The notes beneath the pieces were generated by a model. That model was not told the DNA's origin. It did no database searches and saw only the letters and a list, made by a program, of their open reading frames with translations. From JAUVXJ01 sp964433755 (GTDB taxonomy: Bacteria; Chloroflexota; Anaerolineae; UBA7937; B3-Chlor), in contig CAYSSR010000002.1 of assembly GCA_964433755.1 (NCBI GenBank), positions 434,001-498,000 on the forward strand: a DNA stretch of 64,000 nucleotides, given 5' to 3'. The first letter of the stretch is position 1, and each line of letters begins with the position of its first letter. This document shows, piece by piece, positions 10,605 to 19,688 of the stretch. The translations under genes and the position numbers were made by a program.

Positions 10605-11327
10605 TCACCTGCCCCCGAGCAGCGCCACCAAGACGATACTGACGAAGTCTTGGACGAAGTGCATGACTATAGGCGCAACCAGGCTCTTGCGCCACAAGTA
10701 CACGAGAGCAAAGGCCAGTCCCATAGCCCCGACGGTCACTACTCCAGCCGATCCTTCATAGCCATGCCCCAGGGAGAAGATCGAGGCAGAGAGCAGCACG
10801 GCGATAGCGCGACTCGAGGTCGTGGCTCTGAAGCGCAGCATGAGGTACCCGCGGAAGATGGTTTCCTCTGTCACGGCAACGACCAATACCAGGATGACGG
10901 CGAGCACGATCTCTGCCATGCCCTTGGCAGCCAGGAATGAGGGGGTCGGTGTCGCAGGAACGGAGAACCCGACGGCTTGCAGGGTTTCTTCGAGCAGAAT
11001 CGCGCCGTAGAACAAGGGAATAGAGAGTAGGATCCCTAGCGGGATGTCTCTCCAGCCATCTCTGAACGTCCAACCGATCTGGCTGATTGGCTCTCTGTTG
11101 CGCCAGATGAGGAAGAGAATGAGGCTCAGCAAGCCAAGGTCGCGCATGATCGTCGCTACAGCGGTGAGCACGAAGCCTAGGGTTCCCTGTCTGACAGCGA
11201 AAAAGGACAGGACCATGGATGGTACAATGAGAAAGAGGAAGACAGAGACCTCAAGAGCCTGCTCTCTTCGACTGACCTGAACGCTCGTTGCTGTCTTTGC
11301 TGTGTTCTCGATCGGACTGGGTCTCAT
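10605..11327 (-). CDS. CPBP family intramembrane metalloprotease
   Basis: This 240-residue multi-pass membrane protein belongs to the CPBP (CAAX protease and bacteriocin-processing, Abi) family. It shows the family motif EETIFRGYLMLRF, a second histidine motif FSLGHGYEG, and a third, MHFVQDF, which together supply the Glu and His residues of the predicted metal site. About six to eight hydrophobic segments can be read. I chose ATG 11327 because GGAGAGGGGGG stands directly upstream; longer in-frame starts at 11357 and 11456 lack such a site. Family members cleave prenylated or peptide substrates in the membrane, but the substrate here cannot be inferred. Confidence 0.85.
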   Translation of the reverse strand: MRPSPIENTAKTATSVQVSRREQALEVSVFLFLIVPSMVLSFFAVRQGTLGFVLTAVATIMRDLGLLSLILFLIWRNREPISQIGWTFRDGWRDIPLGILLSIPLFYGAILLEETLQAVGFSVPATPTPSFLAAKGMAEIVLAVILVLVVAVTEETIFRGYLMLRFRATTSSRAIAVLLSASIFSLGHGYEGSAGVVTVGAMGLAFALVYLWRKSLVAPIVMHFVQDFVSIVLVALLGGR

Positions 11328-11409
11328 TGCCCCCCTCTCCGGGACTGCTAGATTCATGGCCCTGCCTGCCAACAAGCCCGAGCGTAGTTCAACCTCGTAG
11401 GTCCTCGAT

Positions 11410-13863
11410 CTACTTCCTGCACCATTTGGCCAATAGACTCCCTTCTCCAGAGCCAAAGATGCGATACGCAGCCAGTTTCACCCGATCGTTTAGCAGGAAC
11501 CAGAACAGTGCATAACCCCAGACCAGTAGAGCCCACCGCCATCCAATGGGGGCCATGAACAGGCCATATACAGCAACCAACGTGGCGACCGTTTGAGTGG
11601 CCAGCACGGCGCCTATGAGGATCGTGGCTGGTCGGCTCGACCAGAAGGACCCCCGCGTGCGGGTGAGGAAGATCGTAAGATGGCCAGCCACCGACAGTTT
11701 GAGGTACATCAAGGACTGTATGGCCTCCCGGCTTAGATGGAAGACCCTCTCGCCCATGTAGAAGAGCCCGAAGCTGGCCACCACGCCCATCACACCCAGC
11801 ACTGTAGCCATGCCAAGGACTTCTTGCATGTTCCAGGTACGCGGTTCATTGGAGGAGCGCACTCGATCGAAGGCAATGGACAGGATGGCCCCGTCGTTTA
11901 GCAGAGCCAGCAAGACGATCATGACCGCTGTCACTGGATAGAAATTGAAGACCAGGATGGAGAAGGTCATGAATAGCAGCACACGGATCGTCTCGGCGAT
12001 GCGGTAGATAGCGTAGCTGGTCATACGCTCGAAGATTCTGCGGCTTTCACCAATAGCATCGGTGATTACGGAGAGTCCAGGAGTCAGCAGTACGACATCG
12101 GCGGCTGACCGAGCGGCGTCGGTAGCGCCGGAGACGGCGATACCTGCGTCGGCTTTCTTCAGCGCTGGCGCGTCATTGACACCGTCACCCGTCATGCCCA
12201 CGATGTGCCCCCGCTGTTGCAGCACATCGACAATGTGATACTTGTGCTCAGGGAACACCTGGGCAAAGCCGTCGGCCTGTTCGATGGTATCCGCTAGTTG
12301 ACCGACTTCGTGATACGCAGCTTCCTGAAACACGCTTGCATCCAAGATGCCAGCGCCCAGGCCGAGTTGCTGGGCAATCTCCCTGGCTATAGCGATCTGA
12401 TCGCCAGTGACCATTCTCACCTTTACACCCATACGTTCGGCGGTCTCAATGGTCTCTCTTGAGTCGTGACGAGGAGGGTCATAGAGAGGCAGCACGCCCA
12501 GAAGCTGCCATTGGCCTTCTTCGTCAGTCCGGGCCACGCCCAGGGAACGAAAGCCCCGGGCAGCGAATTCGTTCACCGCGGTCTCGACTCGAGACTGCAC
12601 GCGAGGTGCGTTCGCGGCGAGTCGAAGAATGACCTGAGGCGCCCCCTTGGTCACGCTGAACACGGTCCCATCTAGACTCTGCACCTCAGCCTCCGTGCGC
12701 TTGTGCACTGGATCGAAGGGCTTGAAGTGGAGCACCCGGTATGAATCCTGCTGCTGGCCATTGTCCAAAGCACTGAGCACAGCGAGGTCGATGGGGTCTT
12801 TGTCCTCAGCGCGCGAGGCCAGTGCTGCAGAGAGGACTACTTCCTCTGCGTGCGCTCCATCCACCAAGAACGGATCTCCCAAGGTCAGTTTGTTCTGTGT
12901 TAGTGTACCGGTCTTGTCGGCACACAGCAGGTCGACGCCTGCCAGTTCCTCAATGCTTGACAGACGGGAGACAATCGCCTGCCTCTTGGCGAGTGTCCGA
13001 GCGCCCAGCGCCATCGTGATCGACAGCACAGTCGGCATGGCCACGGGGATGGCGGCCACTGTAAGGACGAGGCCGAACTGCACGGCGGTGAACATGTTGT
13101 CTCCGCGGAACAGGGCCACTGCCAGAATCAGAACCACCAACACGACCGCCAAGACTATCAGGTAGTCGCCGATCTTCAGGACGGCTCTCCGAAAGTGGCC
13201 GACGGTCTGTGCTGTCTCTACCAGGCCGGCTGCTTTACCGAAGTAAGTCTGTCTACCCGTGGCGTAGACCAGTGCGTCAATCTCTCCCTGCTTCACGATG
13301 GATCCGGAATAGACGACATCACCTGTCCCATGGTCTACGGGTAGAGACTCTCCGGTGAGGGCAGATTGATCCAACTGTATCGGATCACCGTCCAGCAATC
13401 TGGCATCAGCAGGCACTATGTCGCCGATTCGCAGCCGAAGGGTATCACCCGGCACCAACTCGCGAGCAGGGACTGTGGTCCAAACACCGTTTCGTCTTAC
13501 TCTCGCTTGCAGGGCCAGCTTCTCCTTCAGCGCAGCAATGGCACTGCCAGCCTGATACTCTTCCCAGAAACCGACAATGCCATTCACTATCAGCAATACT
13601 GTGATGATGGCGAAGTCAGCCCAGTGGCGCACGAAGGCGGACAGTATGGCGGCAGCCTCGATCATCCAGGGGATGGGCCCCCAGAAGTAGGAGAGGAACT
13701 TGAGGAAGGGATTGGCCTTCTCCTCTGGCAGCTCATTGTACCCGTACTGGGCAAGCCGGCGCCCCGCTTCTTCGTCGCTGAGGCCATCCGCTGACCAGTC
13801 CAGGCGTGCCTCCAAGTCTGTCAGTGAGAGTGAGGCCATCTCCTGGTTGGCTGATGACGGCAT
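11410..13863 (-). CDS. P-type proton-transporting ATPase (P3A type)
   Basis: An 817-residue P-type ATPase similar in plan to plasma-membrane H+-ATPases. An N-terminal cation-ATPase segment (DLEARLDWSADGLSDEEA) is followed by the actuator motif ALTGESLPV. The phosphorylation motif DKTGTLTQN lies near residue 315, then MVTGDQIAIAREIA and the hinge motif GDGVNDAPALKKADAG. Ten membrane helices are expected. It lacks an N-terminal heavy-metal CxxC domain and the CPC motif, which argues against a metal pump, and it lacks the long C-terminal autoinhibitory region of plant enzymes. It would expel protons at the cost of ATP, useful for pH homeostasis. ATG 13863 is preceded by GGAGGT; the upstream GTG 13875 overlaps that site. 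Confidence 0.9.
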   Translation of the reverse strand: MPSSANQEMASLSLTDLEARLDWSADGLSDEEAGRRLAQYGYNELPEEKANPFLKFLSYFWGPIPWMIEAAAILSAFVRHWADFAIITVLLIVNGIVGFWEEYQAGSAIAALKEKLALQARVRRNGVWTTVPARELVPGDTLRLRIGDIVPADARLLDGDPIQLDQSALTGESLPVDHGTGDVVYSGSIVKQGEIDALVYATGRQTYFGKAAGLVETAQTVGHFRRAVLKIGDYLIVLAVVLVVLILAVALFRGDNMFTAVQFGLVLTVAAIPVAMPTVLSITMALGARTLAKRQAIVSRLSSIEELAGVDLLCADKTGTLTQNKLTLGDPFLVDGAHAEEVVLSAALASRAEDKDPIDLAVLSALDNGQQQDSYRVLHFKPFDPVHKRTEAEVQSLDGTVFSVTKGAPQVILRLAANAPRVQSRVETAVNEFAARGFRSLGVARTDEEGQWQLLGVLPLYDPPRHDSRETIETAERMGVKVRMVTGDQIAIAREIAQQLGLGAGILDASVFQEAAYHEVGQLADTIEQADGFAQVFPEHKYHIVDVLQQRGHIVGMTGDGVNDAPALKKADAGIAVSGATDAARSAADVVLLTPGLSVITDAIGESRRIFERMTSYAIYRIAETIRVLLFMTFSILVFNFYPVTAVMIVLLALLNDGAILSIAFDRVRSSNEPRTWNMQEVLGMATVLGVMGVVASFGLFYMGERVFHLSREAIQSLMYLKLSVAGHLTIFLTRTRGSFWSSRPATILIGAVLATQTVATLVAVYGLFMAPIGWRWALLVWGYALFWFLLNDRVKLAAYRIFGSGEGSLLAKWCRK

Positions 13864-14254
13864 GCTGGTATCCACCTCCGATTCGTTGCGCTCCTCCTGA
13901 TTCGGGTGGGATTCTTCGGCCGCGATCCTGAACTATCGCCTGTGTTCCTGCCGCTGCGATTGGCGACGCGAACGATCGCATCGAACTCTCAAGGGTAGGC
14001 AAACGGTCTCCGCACGAGCGCATGGGCCAGCGGTCCAGTTGGGATCGACGCCACGGAAATGCATCCAAGGCAACCATGGGCCGCTGCGACAACACCATCA
14101 CTGAGGATACTCGTAGAGAATGGACTGCGGGGCACAGACGCCGCCAAAACGCTGAGCCGGTCTCCAGGAAGGAGCGCATGAGAAACGTCCAGGCCGACAT
14201 TCGCTCCTGCGTCCGTGACAGAGATCGGCAACTCTTTCACTCTCCTTGGTCTTC
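13864..14254. other. Intergenic region with a doubtful short ORF
   Basis: This 391-bp stretch holds no convincing gene. On the minus strand an 83-codon frame, GTG 14240 to stop 13989, contains phrases such as VSHALLPGDRLSVLAA that faintly recall a Usp core. Its ribosome site touches the start codon and the rest does not match the family, so I do not call it a gene. A single GTTGGGATCGA unit at 14039 resembles the repeat arrays elsewhere, but it is alone and lacks a correctly placed -10-like hexamer. Confidence 0.3.
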
Positions 14255-14968
14255 CTAGCGCGTGAGACGGCCGCTGGCCTCTGGTTCAACTGGGCTCGAC
14301 TCGGCCACGACAGTCTCCACCGGCAAGCCCCACATGGACCTCATCGCCGCATCAAGAACTCGAAAACCGGCTTCGTTCAGGGCATTCTGGACGAAGATCG
14401 GGCGGCAATCGACATAGGCAGGCAACCTGTCGTGTGCCCACTCATACAGCCTGACCATGAGACCCGCTTCCCCGCTCTTGGACATCGCCACAACGCAAAC
14501 CCGTCCGTCGACTCGAAGGACTCTACGACACTCGCCAAGAACGACCGGGATCTCCGGCGTGTCGAAGAGTTCCAGCGTGAAGCTCATGAAGACCCCATCG
14601 AAGAAATGGTCCGCAAAGGGGAGTGTAGCGCCGTCCCCCTGGCTCAACGATGCCCTTCCCGATAACTCTGCTTTTCTGAGTCTTGCCCGGGCGATATCGA
14701 CCATCCTGTCTGATATGTCGATCCCGTAGACCTTGCCTGAGTCGCCAACGGCTCTGGCGAGAGCCTGTATGGCATATCCTGTGCCAAACCCAATCTCCAG
14801 GACGGTTTGGCCTTCGGTTGTTCCCAGCATCTGCAAGGCAAGGTCAATGAACCTTCTCTCACTGCTTCCAGCAAGCGCGTCATACCACCTGGCCATCCTG
14901 TCGTAGGCCGCCCTGGCCTCCTGCTTTGACCTTATGACTCGCCTCACTTGACTCCGAGTTTCGGACAT
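14255..14968 (-). CDS. Class I SAM-dependent methyltransferase
   Basis: A 237-residue methyltransferase of the UbiE/COQ5-like Rossmann type. Motif I reads VLEIGFGTGYAIQ (about residues 56-68) and motif II follows as VYGIDISDRMVDIAR. The post-II region ATLPFADHFFDGVFMSF and the strand ending ECRRVLRVDGRVCVVAMS complete the fold. The N-terminal phrase RAAYDRMARWYD is typical of enzymes acting on small lipophilic or quinone-like substrates. The substrate is not predictable. The start is ATG 14968. Confidence 0.82.
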   Translation of the reverse strand: MSETRSQVRRVIRSKQEARAAYDRMARWYDALAGSSERRFIDLALQMLGTTEGQTVLEIGFGTGYAIQALARAVGDSGKVYGIDISDRMVDIARARLRKAELSGRASLSQGDGATLPFADHFFDGVFMSFTLELFDTPEIPVVLGECRRVLRVDGRVCVVAMSKSGEAGLMVRLYEWAHDRLPAYVDCRPIFVQNALNEAGFRVLDAAMRSMWGLPVETVVAESSPVEPEASGRLTR

Positions 14969-15269
14969 GCTCTCTATTCTCGTATCGGAAGAACCGCTAC
15001 TAGCAGTGAGCGTCCCTATCGTGACACGTGGTTGGCCTCACCACACGAGTCCGGCAAGGGAGTCTCGCCTCACCATTGCAGACAGCAGGTGCGTTGTACG
15101 CGAGACTGGCGTGCATCGGCTGGCTCGCTCTGTATTCCTCGCGAAGCGCACACAGAGGGATTCGCTGCTGGAGTGTCCAAGTGCGATGGGTATGAACAAG
15201 GCACCGTCAGCGACTCTGTGGCGACGGAGAAGCGAGCGTGGCGCCCGCCTCCCCTCTCCAACTGCGGCT
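14969..15269. other. Intergenic region, nothing recognised
   Basis: This 301-bp gap lies between the methyltransferase start and the end of the decayed Hsp20 gene. I see no ORF with family resemblance, no RNA gene and no repeat. Confidence 0.5.
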
Positions 15270-15556
15270 CTACCTGGAGTCCTTCTGTTTCTCCTTGCCT
15301 TTGACCTTGATGGCCTTGGGCTTGGCCTCTACCACCCCTGGGAGGGTCACCGTGAGCACTCCGTCCTCGAAGCTGGCTTCCGCCTCGTCCGTATCTACGC
15401 CCTCGGGCAAGCGAACGGACCGAGCACAAGGGCGCCGTCTACGGGAGCCCGTCAATCTCTGCGACCAGGAGAGACGAAGCTGTCCTCGAAGAGGTGGCTC
15501 ACCGCTTCCCTCAAGGTCATGAAGTCACGGAAGGGTTCCCAACGTACGATGCTCAT
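15270..15556 (-). pseudogene. Hsp20 small heat-shock gene with internal deletion and frameshift
   Basis: The minus strand from ATG 15556 encodes MSIVRWEPFRDFMTLREA and on to FVSPGRRD, a typical Hsp20 N-terminus, and then stops at TGA 15452. In a different frame, from about 15440 to the stop at 15270, it encodes CARSVRLPEGVDTDEAEASF and GVLTVTLPGV, the end of the alpha-crystallin domain, plus a lysine-rich tail. The whole central alpha-crystallin domain (roughly 70 codons by family length) is missing and the junction is out of frame, so no normal chaperone can be made. A -10-like TATGAT with extended TG (15626-15631, minus strand) still stands about 70 nt upstream. Confidence 0.85.
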
Positions 15557-15798
15557 TGCTCGTCTCATTCCATCTTCACGGTGTCTGATCCTGATTGTTC
15601 AGAAAAGGTCCGACTGCTTACTCTCATCATAGCACTAGGCGCGATTCTGCCACCTGCGGGGTGGGTTACAGTCGCGCTTGGATCTTGTTGGGTATAGCCG
15701 CCCTTCTGAACGTGGTCGACCAGGCTCAGGAGCGATGCTCTTGGTCTCGTACGTAGTCGACCACCCGTGCTTGGGGCCTTGCCCATTGTACCTAGGTT

Positions 15799-15818
15799 CC
15801 ATTCATGCTTCTGAATGG
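15799..15818 (-). terminator. Hairpin just after the PRC-barrel gene
   Basis: CCATTCA (15799-15805) and TGAATGG (15812-15818) form a perfect 7-bp stem with a 6-nt loop. It begins one base beyond the stop codon of the PRC-barrel gene in its direction of transcription. There is no strong T-run, so it is a probable weak terminator or a 3'-end stabilising hairpin. Confidence 0.4.
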
Positions 15819-15819
15819 A

Positions 15820-16428
15820 TCACCTTTGTATGGGTGTACTGGGCAGTGCCTCCACTTGTCCCTTGCTCAGTCTCAGCTCAACGACGCCTTCGTGGACACG
15901 ATCGATCTCGGACACGGGGATCGACACGTCCTTCTGGCCCCAAAGGTGGCCTTCGCGCAGTACGAGGTGGGTGATGTGACTGTCAGTAGGGTCGACCAGG
16001 AACTCGTCCACCTTGCCGACCCGCCCATCGGTGCCCCTGACCGGCGCCCCACGGTGTATGGTCAACTCACCTGGCGGAATCCGCTCGTGCTGCACTGACA
16101 CCAGCTTGGTTTCCGTTTGAGGCACGACGAAGGGCCAGTTGTAGACAACAGCATCGGTCCCGTAGTGCGGCACCTCCGTCTTGATGAACTCCGTCTCGAT
16201 GAAAGCGTCCATCCCCGTCAGTTCAGCAGGGCTGCAGCGGAGTTCGATGTATTTGGGTGTCGTGTCCAGTACCAAGCCAATCGGCACCAGACGCTGTGTG
16301 TGCGAAGCGTGCTTCTCCTTCACCACCACGTGTGTCACTTGGTCGGTCACCGGATTCATGACAATGGCGGCCGCGCTACCACACGAGCTGCCACCACAAC
16401 GCACATCCGCACTCAACGGTATCTCCAT
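15820..16428 (-). CDS. PRC-barrel domain protein, two repeats
   Basis: A 202-residue soluble protein with two PRC-barrel-like modules. The second is clearest: GAPVRGTDGRVGKVDEFLVD, then HITHLVLREGHLWGQKDVSIP, then a closing helix with VHEGVVEL. The first half has the parallel phrase VTDQVTHVVVKEKH, then RLVPIGLVLD. PRC barrels occur in RimM, photosynthetic reaction-centre H subunits and many stress-linked proteins, as binding or scaffold domains. The start, ATG 16428, has AAGGAGGT nine bases upstream. It neighbours the hsp20 remnant. The partner is unknown. Confidence 0.8.
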   Translation of the reverse strand: MEIPLSADVRCGGSSCGSAAAIVMNPVTDQVTHVVVKEKHASHTQRLVPIGLVLDTTPKYIELRCSPAELTGMDAFIETEFIKTEVPHYGTDAVVYNWPFVVPQTETKLVSVQHERIPPGELTIHRGAPVRGTDGRVGKVDEFLVDPTDSHITHLVLREGHLWGQKDVSIPVSEIDRVHEGVVELRLSKGQVEALPSTPIQR

Positions 16429-16625
16429 GTCGACTACCTCCTTCTATCTCTCTGACCTAGGAGATATGCCAGTATTTGGCCAACGTCATTCAATGTCTGA
16501 TGTTCACAGCGTCCTGCTACGTCAAGTCCGGCAGGAAGAGTGGCATCGGACGACCAATCTGGACCTAGTAGGGCTGCGGCGGGCTCGCTACACGTCCGAC
16601 AGAGCACCGAGCGGTCGAAGCACGG

Positions 16626-19600
16626 TCATTGTGTCTTCAGATAGGTAATCATCTGGGGCATGAACAACGGTATCACCTCCGGCAGCATCTTCGGCAGCAG
16701 GTTGCCCATAGCCATGGGCAGCAACTCGGGCATCTGCTCCCGCATGTGATCGGGCATTGGCACCTGACGTTCCACTGCAGCCAGCATGTCAGGCATCACC
16801 CTGGGCATCATGCCAGGCAGCAGGAACGGGAACATGACCGGCATGATGGGCTTCATCACAGCCAGCATCGCGTCACGCAGAGGTGCCGGCATGGCGGTCA
16901 CCGCACCCATCATCGCCTTCATCGGACCAGGCATGGCGTCCATCAACTGAGGCAACAGCTCCCCCATCAGATCGGCCATGTTCTCCGGCTTCAGAAGGTT
17001 GATCATGGCTTCGAAGGTGCCCCACATCTTCAACCCGTACTCAGTAGGATCCTTGTACTCAACTCCTGCGCCGTCGCAGACTAGATGGGCCAGGTCGACG
17101 ATCGGCAAGTCACGCCCGCTCTTCTGTGCCGTCACCCGGAACTGCACCTCGCAGCACGGGCAACAGGCGACGAGCGCCTCGGCACCGGTAGCCTCTGCCT
17201 CTCGCAGTCGGACATCGCCTATCCTCTCCGCCGCAGGCGGATCGGCCACCAGGGTGAGCACCGAGCCGCAGCAATGGGCATCCTCGCGGTTGTGCTCCAT
17301 CTCCACGAACTCAATGCCAGGAACGGCGCGAATGAGTTCGCGAGGTGGCTCATAGATGCCTCCGGCTCGGCCCATGTGACAGGAGTCGTGCCACGTCACC
17401 TTCTTGTGTACTGGACGGGTGAACTCCAGTGCTCCGGAGCGTACCGCATCGGCCAGAATCTCGGAATAGTGCTTGGCCTCGAAGGGGTAGTCAATGCCGA
17501 GCTTCTCTGCCCACTGTGGATAGTACACCTTCCACGATAGCCAGCAGGCCGGGCAGGACGTAACCACCGTCTTGACCCCCCTCTCTTTCATCCCGGCAAT
17601 GTTGTGGCGCATGATCTCTTCGAAGGCATCCCACAAACCCGCCACTAGCATAGGAATGCCGCAACAGGCCTCACCGTCACCTATGTAGGTGAACTCGATA
17701 CCGGCCTTCGTCAGCAGACAGGTCGTGGCCTGGGCGATATCCTGCTCCACGAAAGAGGCGGTGCAGCCGGCGAAGTAGCCGATGTCGGCCCGCTCCTTGA
17801 CGCGAGCGCGGACATCTTCCTTCATCCAGTTAGCCCGATCCTTGCTATAACTGGCCCAGATGTTGCGTTCCTTCCGCAGGGATGCGGCCATGACCTCGAA
17901 GGGAGGAAAAGTCAGTCGATTCTCATCATGTATCAGCTTGCCACGCATTTCCAGCCAGGAAGGCTCGATGGGTAACTCTAGCGGGCACTTGACGTTGCAT
18001 ACCTCACATGTGGTGCAGGCCAGGAAAGCATCCACCATCTTCTGATTGAACTCGGCATGTCCCTCCATCACCTGACGCAGGTAGAACCACCTGCCCCTGG
18101 GCGCCTGGGACTCCCAGCCTCTGCCATAGAACTGGTCGCACTCGGGCACACAGGCACCGCATTGGGCGCATGCGTAGGCATACCAGGCGACATCGCCAGG
18201 GATATCCTTCTTGGCTTCGAAACGTTCCCCTAGAGGGGATCTGGCTGCATTGCCGAGGGGTCTCGCTAGGGGCTCGAAGGTTTCCGCCACGCCCATGAAG
18301 ATACCAAGGAGACCATTCCCCAGTATCTTGCCCGGATTCATCACCTGGTTGGGGTCGACCCTGGCTTTGAAATCCTGCAGAGCGGCCAGCCGCTCTCTGC
18401 CCAGCACCCTTTCCGCCTCCCGGGCGAAGTACAAGCCGCTTGCGTACGGGCGCCCTCCGTGGGCCTTGGCGATCTTGATGACCGAGAGGGCCAGGACGAA
18501 GGCCATGTTGAATCCGAAGCTCCGTTCGTCATGTGGAATGAAGCCCAGAAGCACCACGTCACGCCCTCTTACGAGCATCCCCTCCAATACCAGCGGTTGC
18601 TTGATCTTCTCTTCTGTCTCTGCCAGGAAGCCTTCCAGCTCCTCCAGCGGCACCACTACCTCAGTGGGGATGAGTGAAGGACCAAGCCGCTTTACCTTCA
18701 TCACGGAGAGGCGCTCTCCCCATTCATAGTTGGCGAGCTGTTCATCGAGCATTTGCCCACCCTGGGAGGCGATGATTCTCGTCAGCGGCTCAGCTACCTC
18801 AGTTCGTCGAGAACGCGGGTAGACGAAGACAGCCACGTATTGCTCGGGAAGGGGAGGCACGTGTTCCTCCGCGGGTTCGCCGTGCTCCAACTTGGGTGGA
18901 AACTGGTTCTTCAGTCTAGACATCTCCGGGTTCGAGAAGCTGACCGACCAGAGAGGAACCCCTTGGTCAGCGATCGCTTCCAGAGCGGCTGTCAAGTGTA
19001 CTGCATCGGCGAAACGAGCTCCGATCACCTCTTCATCCTCAAGCTCCCTCACGCGGAGGGTCACTTGCGTGATCAAACCGGTGATACCCTCAGCATCGCT
19101 GATCAGATCGAGGTCGTCACCGCTGAATGTTCTCCACTGACCCGTCGGCAGCAGCACTCTCGCCGAGACCACACTCTCCCGAAACCAGCCGTATTCGAAG
19201 CCGCCGTAGCCCACCCCTCCCTGAGCCAGCCATCCTCCCACGGTGGAGGAAGCTGCACTGGACGGGTATGAGTGCAAGGCAAGGTCGTGCTTTGTCAACT
19301 CACGCTCCAGGTGGCGCCAGATCACCCCCGGCTCGACGGTCACGGTCAAGCTGTCGCTGTCTGTCTCCAGGATATGGTTCATGTCGAAGAAGTCGACGAC
19401 CAGCCCCCCTTTTGTCGGGAGAGCGCCTCCGTAGCCGGAGGTTGCCATACCTCGTGGCACGAGAGGGAACTTCTCGGCGTTGCTCAACCGCACTAACTCC
19501 AGCAACTCGTCCTCACTGTGCGGCCTCACGACTGCGGCCGGCATGGTGTTCCCCACGACAGGCCGCACCAACCCTGGGAACACCCCAATATCATGGCTGT

Positions 19601-19688
19601 AGAGTCGCCGCTCCACGGGGTCGAAGGTGACCCGCGTGTCGAAGATGTCCTCCAACTGCTCTCTGAGTGTGCTTGTCACTACTCGCAT
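16626..19688 (-). CDS. FAD-linked oxidase fused to CCG-type Fe-S oxidoreductase, with Met-rich tail
   Basis: A 1,020-residue fusion like GlcD plus GlcF, or D-lactate/2-hydroxyacid dehydrogenases. An FAD-binding type 4 domain (about 45-190) and FAD-oxidase C-terminal domain (about 220-460) come first. Two [4Fe-4S] motifs follow, CAQCGACVPEC near 505 and CTTCEVCNVKCP near 557. Then come two cysteine-rich CCG domains (ACCGIP and SCPACW near 671-690; HCCGSV and CCPCCEVQF near 806-845). It likely oxidises a 2-hydroxyacid and passes electrons to quinone or another carrier. The last 130 residues, after the catalytic part, are unusual: about 26 methionines, many as MP or MM, with many prolines. ATG 19688 follows GGGGAGG. 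A repeat-array promoter (19948-20034) lies upstream. Confidence 0.88.
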   Translation of the reverse strand: MRVVTSTLREQLEDIFDTRVTFDPVERRLYSHDIGVFPGLVRPVVGNTMPAAVVRPHSEDELLELVRLSNAEKFPLVPRGMATSGYGGALPTKGGLVVDFFDMNHILETDSDSLTVTVEPGVIWRHLERELTKHDLALHSYPSSAASSTVGGWLAQGGVGYGGFEYGWFRESVVSARVLLPTGQWRTFSGDDLDLISDAEGITGLITQVTLRVRELEDEEVIGARFADAVHLTAALEAIADQGVPLWSVSFSNPEMSRLKNQFPPKLEHGEPAEEHVPPLPEQYVAVFVYPRSRRTEVAEPLTRIIASQGGQMLDEQLANYEWGERLSVMKVKRLGPSLIPTEVVVPLEELEGFLAETEEKIKQPLVLEGMLVRGRDVVLLGFIPHDERSFGFNMAFVLALSVIKIAKAHGGRPYASGLYFAREAERVLGRERLAALQDFKARVDPNQVMNPGKILGNGLLGIFMGVAETFEPLARPLGNAARSPLGERFEAKKDIPGDVAWYAYACAQCGACVPECDQFYGRGWESQAPRGRWFYLRQVMEGHAEFNQKMVDAFLACTTCEVCNVKCPLELPIEPSWLEMRGKLIHDENRLTFPPFEVMAASLRKERNIWASYSKDRANWMKEDVRARVKERADIGYFAGCTASFVEQDIAQATTCLLTKAGIEFTYIGDGEACCGIPMLVAGLWDAFEEIMRHNIAGMKERGVKTVVTSCPACWLSWKVYYPQWAEKLGIDYPFEAKHYSEILADAVRSGALEFTRPVHKKVTWHDSCHMGRAGGIYEPPRELIRAVPGIEFVEMEHNREDAHCCGSVLTLVADPPAAERIGDVRLREAEATGAEALVACCPCCEVQFRVTAQKSGRDLPIVDLAHLVCDGAGVEYKDPTEYGLKMWGTFEAMINLLKPENMADLMGELLPQLMDAMPGPMKAMMGAVTAMPAPLRDAMLAVMKPIMPVMFPFLLPGMMPRVMPDMLAAVERQVPMPDHMREQMPELLPMAMGNLLPKMLPEVIPLFMPQMITYLKTQ

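Noticed and set aside
14039..14049. Single GTTGGGATCGA as a sixth regulatory array
   Set aside because: There is only one unit, and the nearest A-NNN-TA hexamer is at the wrong distance.
13989..14240. 83-codon minus-strand ORF as a small Usp-like gene
   Set aside because: Its ribosome site abuts the GTG start and only one short phrase resembles a Usp; it lacks the nucleotide loop.
15452..15454. TGA in the Hsp20 remnant as another selenocysteine codon
   Set aside because: Family sequence does not continue in frame after it; the rest is in another frame after a deletion, and Hsp20 has no cysteine there.
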